Shown piece by piece: positions 58,419-64,000 of a stretch of DNA of 64,000 nt; the first letter of the stretch is position 1; each line of letters opens with the position of its first letter. The position numbers were made by a program, and so were the translations under genes. A model generated the notes under the pieces. That model was not told the DNA's origin and did not search any database. It worked only from the letters and a program-made list of their open reading frames with translations. The DNA is from Pedobacter sp. ISL-64 (GTDB lineage Bacteria > Bacteroidota > Bacteroidia > Sphingobacteriales > Sphingobacteriaceae). Location: positions 30,701-94,700 of the forward strand of contig NZ_JAGGPU010000015.1 of assembly GCF_018613605.1 (NCBI RefSeq), read 5' to 3'.

Positions 58419-61010
58419 ATGTCGGTAAGGGGTAACCAGTTTAAAACCAATACATTCAGAGATAAAGGTGCAGAAAGTGCACCTGGCAGATCATCATCAG
58501 GTCGGCAGCCGAAAGAAAAAAGAGATTTTTTGCCAAGCTTCGATTTGGCAGATGGCCGTGCAGTTAAAATTGCAGGTCTGTTTTTTGTGATATTGTCACT
58601 TTACTTTTTAATCGCTTTTACCTCTTATTTATTTACCTGGCAAGATGACCAGAGTTATGTAATCGATGCAAATGGTGGCTGGGGCAATCTTTTTAAAACA
58701 ACAGAAGAACTTAAAGAAGCTGGTGTTTCTATACCGGTAGTTCAAAACTGGTTAGGCAAGTTTGGTGCTTTGTTATCACATCAGTTTATTTACGAATGGT
58801 TTGGTATTGCATCTTTCTTGTTCGTTTTGGCCTTTTTTATTATCGGTTACCGTTTATTATTTAAAGTTAAAATCCTTTCTATCTCTAAAACATTAGGTTA
58901 TAGCTTTTTCTTTTTACTGTTTATATCCTTAACCTTAGGGTTTGCACATAGTTTCTGGTCAGAATCGCCACATTATTTAGAAGGCGAGTTTGGTTATTGG
59001 AGCAATAAATTATTAGGTGCCCAAATTGGCGCAGCTGGGGTTGCCGGATTAATCGCTTTTGCTGGTTTAACCATTTTAATTATCGCATATAACATCGATT
59101 TTAAATTTCCAGAGCGAAAAGAAAAAGAAGTTTACCTAGACAACGAAACGCCAGATTATGTGAATGATATTAGAGAACAGGCGGTAAAGGACAAAACTTT
59201 CGAAGAACCTTCAGCGTCTATTGAATTTCCTGTACGTGATAAGCCAGTAAGTAACGAACGTAAACAACAAAACGTGGTATTGCAGCCAAGCCGTTTCGAA
59301 GAAAAAGAAGAGGAAGAAACTGTAGCACCTGTTGTATTATCTCCGTTGGCTACCAATTTGCCTCTGGCTACTGCTGCGGCAACAACACTTCCATTAACAG
59401 TAGAACCACCAATTGAAACCGAAAAGGAGCCTGCGTTTACGATCGAAAAAACTGAAGAAGAAAAAAAATCGGATGATCTGGTTGAACAGTTCGGTAATTA
59501 TGATGAAAAACTAGATTTATCTGGTTATAAGTATCCAACCATAGATTTACTCGAAAATTACGGCACCAATAAAATTTCGGTAAATGCTGAAGAATTGGAA
59601 GCCAATAAAAATAAAATTGTCGAAACCCTTAATCATTACAATATAGAAATTGATAAGATTAAGGCAACCATTGGTCCAACGGTTACCCTTTACGAAATTA
59701 TTCCAGCCCCTGGGGTAAGGATTTCGAAGATTAAAAACCTGGAGGATGATATTGCGCTTTCGTTAGCTGCCTTAGGTATCCGTATTATCGCACCAATGCC
59801 AGGAAAGGGTACAATTGGTATCGAGGTACCTAACCAACGCCCGGAAATGGTGCCCATGCGCAGTATTCTAAATACCGAAAAATGGGCTCAAAACACGATG
59901 GATTTGCCTATAGCATTGGGTAAAACCATCAGTAATGAGGTTTTTATAGCCGATTTAGCTAAAATGCCCCACTTATTGGTAGCAGGGGCAACCGGTCAGG
60001 GTAAATCGGTTGGTATTAACGCCATTCTGGTTTCGCTGTTGTTTAAAAAACACCCTGCACAACTGAAATTTGTACTGGTCGATCCGAAAAAAGTAGAGTT
60101 AACTTTATTCAACAGAATTGAAAGACACTTTTTAGCTAAACTACCAGGAGAGGCTGATGCCATTATTACCGATACCAAAAAAGTTGTAAATACTTTAAAT
60201 TCACTTTGTATCGAAATGGACCAGCGTTACGATTTATTAAAAGATGCACAGGTTAGGAATTTAAAAGAATACAACGATAAGTTTGTTAAGCGTAAGCTTA
60301 ATCCAAATAACGGTCACCGCTTTTTACCATTCATTGTTTTAGTGGTAGATGAGTTTGCCGATTTAATGATGACCGCCGGTAAAGAGGTTGAAGCACCAAT
60401 TGCACGTTTGGCCCAATTGGCAAGGGCGATCGGGATCCATTTGGTTCTGGCTACGCAGCGTCCGTCGGTAAATATTATTACAGGTACCATTAAAGCCAAC
60501 TTTCCGGCCAGATTGGCCTTTAGGGTGTTATCGAAAATCGATTCGAGGACCATTTTAGATAGCGGTGGCGCCGATCAGTTAATTGGCCGTGGTGATATGC
60601 TTTTATCTACAGGTAGCGACTTAATCAGGCTACAGTGTGCTTTCGTTGATACACCTGAGGTGGACCGGATTTCTGAATATATTGGTAACCAACGTGGTTA
60701 TGCCGATGCTTACCAGCTGCCCGAATATATAGATGAAGCAGGAGAGGGAAGTAAGGCCGATTTTGATCCTAACGAACGTGATAAGTTTTTTGAAGATGCT
60801 GCCAGACTGATTGTGATGCATCAGCAGGGCTCTACCTCATTAATACAGCGTAAACTTAAATTAGGATACAATAGGGCAGGTAGAATTATCGATCAGTTAG
60901 AAGCTGCCGGAATCGTTGGCCCTTTTGAAGGAAGTAAAGCCCGCGAGGTTTTATATCCCGACGAATATTCTTTGGAACAGTTCTTGAATAGTATGAATAA
61001 CAAAGATTAG
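58419..61010 (+). CDS. ftsK: DNA translocase FtsK/SpoIIIE
   Basis: 863-residue double-strand DNA pump of the divisome, resolving chromosome dimers. N-terminal membrane domain with four helices (about 48-215), a Glu/Pro-rich linker (about 240-360), motor domain with Walker A VAGATGQGKSVGIN (about 520) and Walker B LVVDEFADLM, and C-terminal gamma winged helix (about 795-855, SLIQRKLKLGYNRAGRIIDQ) that reads KOPS-like sites. Followed by the lolA-like gene, as often seen. Confidence 0.96.
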   Translation: MSVRGNQFKTNTFRDKGAESAPGRSSSGRQPKEKRDFLPSFDLADGRAVKIAGLFFVILSLYFLIAFTSYLFTWQDDQSYVIDANGGWGNLFKTTEELKEAGVSIPVVQNWLGKFGALLSHQFIYEWFGIASFLFVLAFFIIGYRLLFKVKILSISKTLGYSFFFLLFISLTLGFAHSFWSESPHYLEGEFGYWSNKLLGAQIGAAGVAGLIAFAGLTILIIAYNIDFKFPERKEKEVYLDNETPDYVNDIREQAVKDKTFEEPSASIEFPVRDKPVSNERKQQNVVLQPSRFEEKEEEETVAPVVLSPLATNLPLATAAATTLPLTVEPPIETEKEPAFTIEKTEEEKKSDDLVEQFGNYDEKLDLSGYKYPTIDLLENYGTNKISVNAEELEANKNKIVETLNHYNIEIDKIKATIGPTVTLYEIIPAPGVRISKIKNLEDDIALSLAALGIRIIAPMPGKGTIGIEVPNQRPEMVPMRSILNTEKWAQNTMDLPIALGKTISNEVFIADLAKMPHLLVAGATGQGKSVGINAILVSLLFKKHPAQLKFVLVDPKKVELTLFNRIERHFLAKLPGEADAIITDTKKVVNTLNSLCIEMDQRYDLLKDAQVRNLKEYNDKFVKRKLNPNNGHRFLPFIVLVVDEFADLMMTAGKEVEAPIARLAQLARAIGIHLVLATQRPSVNIITGTIKANFPARLAFRVLSKIDSRTILDSGGADQLIGRGDMLLSTGSDLIRLQCAFVDTPEVDRISEYIGNQRGYADAYQLPEYIDEAGEGSKADFDPNERDKFFEDAARLIVMHQQGSTSLIQRKLKLGYNRAGRIIDQLEAAGIVGPFEGSKAREVLYPDEYSLEQFLNSMNNKD

Positions 61011-61071
61011 ATTAAACCAATAGCAAAAAATCTACTCTAACGTTTCAAAGGAAAAATTTAAAAAAGAAAAG

Positions 61072-61722
61072 ATGAAGAAATTAATTTCAGCATTAATGGT
61101 TGTAGTTGCTTTTACAACTTCAACTTATGCTCAAACTGATGCGAAAGCTAAAGCCATTTTAGCAGAGGTGAGTAAAAAATACAAATCGTATAATATTGTA
61201 AAAACAGATTTTACCTTCACTTTGGATAATCCAAAAGCTAAAGTAAAAGAAACCCAGCAAGGTACTTTGTATGTTAAAGCCAATTCTAATAAGTATAAAG
61301 TAGCCATGACTAACCAGGAGTTATTTAGCGATGGTAAAAGCCAATGGACTTATTTGAAAAAAGACAAAGAGGTGCAAGTGAGCAATGTAGATAATAGTGG
61401 CGATGCCATTAATCCTGCTAAGATTTTTACGGTTTACGAAAAAGGATTTAAGTATGTGTACACTGGTGAACAAAAAGCAGGTGCCAAAACTTATCAAATG
61501 ATTGATTTAACACCTGTTGATGCTAAAAAATCGATTTTCAAAGTGCGTTTAAGTATCGATAAAGCAGCTAAACAGATTGCCAATGTGGTATTGTTCGATA
61601 AAAACGGTAATAAATACACTTACAATGTGAAAACTTTTTTGCCAAACGTAAATGTACCAGAAACTACTTTTGCTTTCGATGCTAAAAAATATCCTGGTGT
61701 TGAAGTGGTAGATTTAAGATAA
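61072..61722 (+). CDS. LolA-like outer-membrane lipoprotein carrier
   Basis: 216 residues with signal peptide MKKLISALMVVVAFTTSTYA. Beta-rich LolA fold: FTFTLDNPKAKVKETQQGTL-type opening, ELFSDGKSQWTYLKKDKEVQVSN, and the C-terminal NVPETTFAFDAKKYPGVEV. Shuttles lipoproteins through the periplasm. 61 bases downstream of ftsK, the neighbourhood also seen in proteobacteria. Confidence 0.88.
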   Translation: MKKLISALMVVVAFTTSTYAQTDAKAKAILAEVSKKYKSYNIVKTDFTFTLDNPKAKVKETQQGTLYVKANSNKYKVAMTNQELFSDGKSQWTYLKKDKEVQVSNVDNSGDAINPAKIFTVYEKGFKYVYTGEQKAGAKTYQMIDLTPVDAKKSIFKVRLSIDKAAKQIANVVLFDKNGNKYTYNVKTFLPNVNVPETTFAFDAKKYPGVEVVDLR

Positions 61723-61753
61723 TTGTTATTTCGCCTAGGCGGGATGAAACCTG

Positions 61754-61787
61754 AAAGGTTCAGCTGGAAACAGCTGAACCTTTTTTG
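61754..61787 (+). terminator. intrinsic terminator after lolA
   Basis: AAAGGTTCAGCTG, loop GAAA, CAGCTGAACCTTT with T-run: 13-bp perfect stem. Confidence 0.9.
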
Positions 61788-61864
61788 TTTTATTGAAATC
61801 AGATTTTTAGGTGTATTGTTTAGCGCATTTCAATAAAACTATCAGGAGCGAACACGGTTCTCGA

Positions 61865-62260
61865 CACTGATAGAAGTTAGTATTTAGCCAAAACAGCGGA
61901 TCTGGATGACAGGTTTACAATGAGTCGTCATCTCGACCGGAGCAACGCGCAGTAGAGAGATCTTTGAACTAGATTAAAAGATCTCTCCACTACGGTCGAG
62001 ATGACGCCGATTTTTAGAATATGTCATTGATAGAGATCAGTTTTTAGCCAAAAAAAAGGAGTTGGATGACAGGTTTTGGCGGTTCGTCATTCCCAACTTG
62101 ATTGGGAACCACGTAGTGCTCATGAATGCCTTTGAAAAAAGGAAGACTTATGAATAATCGTAATGCAAGCGCTTTAAGATTAGCTTCGCTGAGCAATCGT
62201 GGTTCCCGCCTGCGCGGGAAAGACGACCACTCTATTGGAGTCTGTCATTGATAGGAATAG
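61865..62260. repeat. composite repeat region
   Basis: Two parts share a direct repeat of about 45 bp (TTTAGCCAAAA...GGATGACAGGTTT, at 61881-61917 and 62043-62077), each followed by a palindrome: 61926-62006 (CGTCATCTCGACC type, 10-base insertion in one arm) and 62085-62225 (CGTCATTCCC to GGGAAAGACG). TGTCATTGATAG borders the parts at 62024 and 62246, with a variant at 61867. Fills most of the 678-base gap. Confidence 0.6.
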
Positions 62261-62367
62261 GTAAAGCATATTATAGTAATTCGTAACCGATTGATACAGA
62301 GATCTGTTTTTTTACATGTTTTAGAAATGAACATAGTGGTTGATAAATTTTTCATCATGTGTTTATG

Positions 62368-62394
62368 AATGCTGCGCAGATTTATCTAAGTTTG
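62368..62394 (+). promoter_or_regulatory. promoter with CTGCGCAG palindrome
   Basis: AATGCTGCGCAG, then ATTTATC and -7 box TAAGTTTG (62387-62394), 6 bases before the ATG at 62401. Nearly identical to the ftsK promoter block. Confidence 0.6.
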
Positions 62395-62400
62395 TTTCCA

Positions 62401-62673
62401 ATGTCATTGCCACTAACAAACCATACCTTAGAGAAATTAGAAACCCTGCTTTTTGCTATGGGCTATAAGGTTCGTTATGAGAAAGGAAACTTTAAAACGG
62501 GTTCTTGCCTGCTCGAACACAATAAGGTTGTTGTGGTAAACAAATTTTCAAATCTGGAAGGAAAAATTGCTGCATTGGTTGCTTTGGTTAAACAAACCAA
62601 TACAGACGAAAACCTGTTAGAAGAAAAACAGCGCCAATTCTACCTATCCTTACAGCAAACCGAATTATTTTAA
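62401..62673 (+). CDS. hypothetical protein
   Basis: 90 residues from ATG 62401 (MSLPLTNHTLEKLETLLFAM), preferred over the in-frame ATGs upstream because these lie in the promoter block. Alpha/beta, no signal: YKVRYEKGNFKTGSCLLEHN and VVVNKFSNLEGKIAAL. Seen in small uncharacterised Bacteroidota proteins. 49 bases before the MBL gene. Confidence 0.7.
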   Translation: MSLPLTNHTLEKLETLLFAMGYKVRYEKGNFKTGSCLLEHNKVVVVNKFSNLEGKIAALVALVKQTNTDENLLEEKQRQFYLSLQQTELF

Positions 62674-62722
62674 TGAAGATACAACTCCAGCATTACAATT
62701 ATAGAAAGGAAAGTTTAAGCAG

Positions 62723-63487
62723 ATGAAGGTTGCTTTTTTAGGTACTGGTACATCACAAGGCGTTCCTGTAATTGCTTGTAATTGCGAAGTTTGTTTATCT
62801 ACTGATAAAAGAGACAACCGCTTAAGAACATCTATTTTAATTGAAACAGCTGATAAAACCATTGTAGTAGATAGCGGGCCTGATTTCCGTTACCAGCTTT
62901 TACGCGAAAAAGTAAAAAATCTTGATGCGGTGTTGTTTACCCACGAACACAAAGATCACATTGCCGGTTTAGATGATATTAGGCCATTTAATTACCTGCT
63001 GCATAAGGTAATTGATGTTTATGCGACAGACAGGGTTCAAACGGCTTTAAAAAGAGAGTTCTATTACATTTTTGCTGAAACTAAATACCATGGTTTGCCA
63101 CAGATTAATCTCCATACGGTAACCAATGGCGAAGATTTTAAAATAGGCGAAAGCACCATTGTTCCTTTTGAAGTGATGCACCATTTATTACCCATTACAG
63201 GCTACCGGATTGGCGATTTTACTTACATTACTGATGCTAAAACCATATCAGAGAAAAGTTTTGAAAAAATAAAGGGAACCAAAATATTGGTGCTCAATGC
63301 CTTGCAAAAAGAACCACATATTTCTCATTTTACCTTAAACGAAGCCATTGCTTTTGCCGAAAGGGTAGGTGCAGAAACCACTTATCTTACACATATCAGT
63401 CATAACTTGGGTAAACACGCTGATGTAGAAAAGAATTTACCCCAACAGATTAGATTGGCTTACGATGGTTTAAAAATTGAAGTTTAA
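62723..63487 (+). CDS. MBL-fold metallo-hydrolase (PhnP-like)
   Basis: 254 residues. MKVAFLGTGTSQGVPVIACNCEVC opening with a Cys pair, metal motif FTHEHKDHIAGLDD (HxHxDH), VMHHLLPITGY, and ITDAKTIS. Of the PhnP/RNase Z-like phosphodiesterase branch of the beta-lactamase superfamily. Substrate not decided. Confidence 0.88.
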   Translation: MKVAFLGTGTSQGVPVIACNCEVCLSTDKRDNRLRTSILIETADKTIVVDSGPDFRYQLLREKVKNLDAVLFTHEHKDHIAGLDDIRPFNYLLHKVIDVYATDRVQTALKREFYYIFAETKYHGLPQINLHTVTNGEDFKIGESTIVPFEVMHHLLPITGYRIGDFTYITDAKTISEKSFEKIKGTKILVLNALQKEPHISHFTLNEAIAFAERVGAETTYLTHISHNLGKHADVEKNLPQQIRLAYDGLKIEV

Positions 63488-63513
63488 ACGCTTTTTAAAA
63501 TCCAAAATTAAAT

Positions 63514-63521
63514 TATATTTG
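63514..63521 (+). promoter_or_regulatory. -7 promoter element of tRNA-Leu(GAG)
   Basis: TATATTTG, exact TAnnTTTG match, 8 bases before the tRNA. Confidence 0.55.
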
Positions 63522-63529
63522 CAGCATAA

Positions 63530-63613
63530 ACCCAGGTGGCGAAATTGGTAGACGCACCAGCTTGAGGGGCTGGCGCCTGTATAGGTGTGGGAGTTCGAAT
63601 CTCCTCTTGGGTA
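63530..63613 (+). tRNA. tRNA-Leu (anticodon GAG)
   Basis: 84 bases without encoded CCA. Acceptor ACCCAGG pairs with CTTGGGT (one G-U), anticodon stem CCAGC/GCTGG with loop TTGAGGG gives GAG, T-loop TTCGAAT, long variable arm typical of tRNA-Leu. Confidence 0.96.
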
Positions 63614-63616
63614 CTT

Positions 63617-63656
63617 AACCGGAGTTCAAGTTTTCTAATCTTGGCTCCGGTTTTTT
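63617..63656 (+). terminator. intrinsic terminator after tRNA-Leu(GAG)
   Basis: AACCGGAG and CTCCGGTT with an inner CAAG/CTTG pairing, then T6. Confidence 0.85.
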
Positions 63657-63821
63657 ATTTCCTATTGATTTGGTGCTTTATTAAATGATTACCAAGAATT
63701 AATTTATTAAGTTTTGTAAAGCACAAGTCAGCCATAGCAGTTCCCTAACCACTAAGATTCTGTGTTGATTTCCAAAAAAATATTTAATTAATTATCTTTG
63801 TTATATAAGGCAGTCATAGAA

Positions 63822-64000
63822 CTAGCTTGTAATAGCGTGCTGATCTTGTATCTGTACGCTATTCCCTTTTTCAAGGTATTTTCTGTCATAAGCAGTTTTG
63901 TTTTGGAATAGCGTGTACATCATTTCTAACATTTTTCTTTGTACAGCTACTAATCCTTTCATTTTTATTCCATTTCTGACCAATATTCTGGCATAGATTG
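63822..64000 (-). mobile_element. IS110-family transposase, C-terminal end only
   Basis: The minus strand is open from the window edge to a stop at 63824-63822 and encodes LVRNGIKMKGLVAVQRKMLE, MMYTLFQNKTAYDRKYLE and a short tail. The pattern KGLVAVQRKMLEMMYTLFQNKxxYD matches the C-terminus of IS110/IS116-type DEDD transposases. The start lies outside, so whether the element is intact cannot be told. No terminal repeats are expected in this family. Confidence 0.75.

Overview
The window looks like a chromosomal segment of a Bacteroidota bacterium of the Sphingobacteriaceae, most like Pedobacter. The evidence is the low G+C content, tandem FtsX/MacB-type permeases starting MFRLNLKIALRNLW, a short 286-residue primary sigma factor, a Rho factor with a long N-terminal insertion, DUF4290 next to murA, DUF4254, DUF4173 and DUF2851 proteins, and promoters with the Bacteroidota -7 element TAnnTTTG, several of them close to start codons. 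This is a family-level inference; no rRNA is present.

Layout. 1-8506: four tandem MacB/FtsX permeases (the first cut by the window edge) and their ATPase. 8625-15321: an L-fucose utilisation island on the minus strand (RhaM-like lipoprotein, GH29 fucosidase, sodium/sugar symporter, L-fuconate dehydratase, SDR dehydrogenase) with a divergent AraC regulator. 15409-25368: a metal/cobalamin-receptor-like protein, tRNA-Leu(UAG), trigger factor and clpP-clpX (chaperone/protease block), AMP nucleosidase, a small ABC system, the primary sigma factor and a DUF2975/HTH pair. 25743-31518: sucC, then a minus-strand block of membrane proteins with DUF4173 and a winged-helix regulator. 31712-42945: a LolD-like ATPase, an odd pair (orphan pre-ATP-grasp domain plus pseudo-HAD), an S41 protease, dprA, cystathionine beta-synthase, DUF4290-murA, a SixA-like phosphatase and a GT9 glycosyltransferase. 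43055-52879: DUF4254, PolX, sppA, folK, pssA, rho and pyrF. 52866-54884: a GxxExxY gene between inverted repeats, an EamA transporter and a toxin-antitoxin-like pair. 54906-64000: DUF2851, PspC-like and ankyrin proteins, ftsK-lolA, an MBL hydrolase, tRNA-Leu(GAG) and the 3' end of an IS110-type transposase.

Most genes are housekeeping. The less ordinary content is of two kinds. First, several enzymes lack a canonical catalytic residue: ClpP has Ala at the triad Asp position, the polymerase site of PolX is destroyed while its PHP site is intact, MurA has Asp in place of the fosfomycin-target Cys, and a HAD-like protein has Glu at the nucleophile position. Second, the spacers are full of structured repeats: long palindromes, REP-like pairs, telomere-like CCCTAAA arrays folded into hairpins at operon junctions, a TIR-flanked GxxExxY cassette with solo ends elsewhere, and a palindrome shared by two promoters. 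No CRISPR array, prophage or complete insertion sequence was seen.
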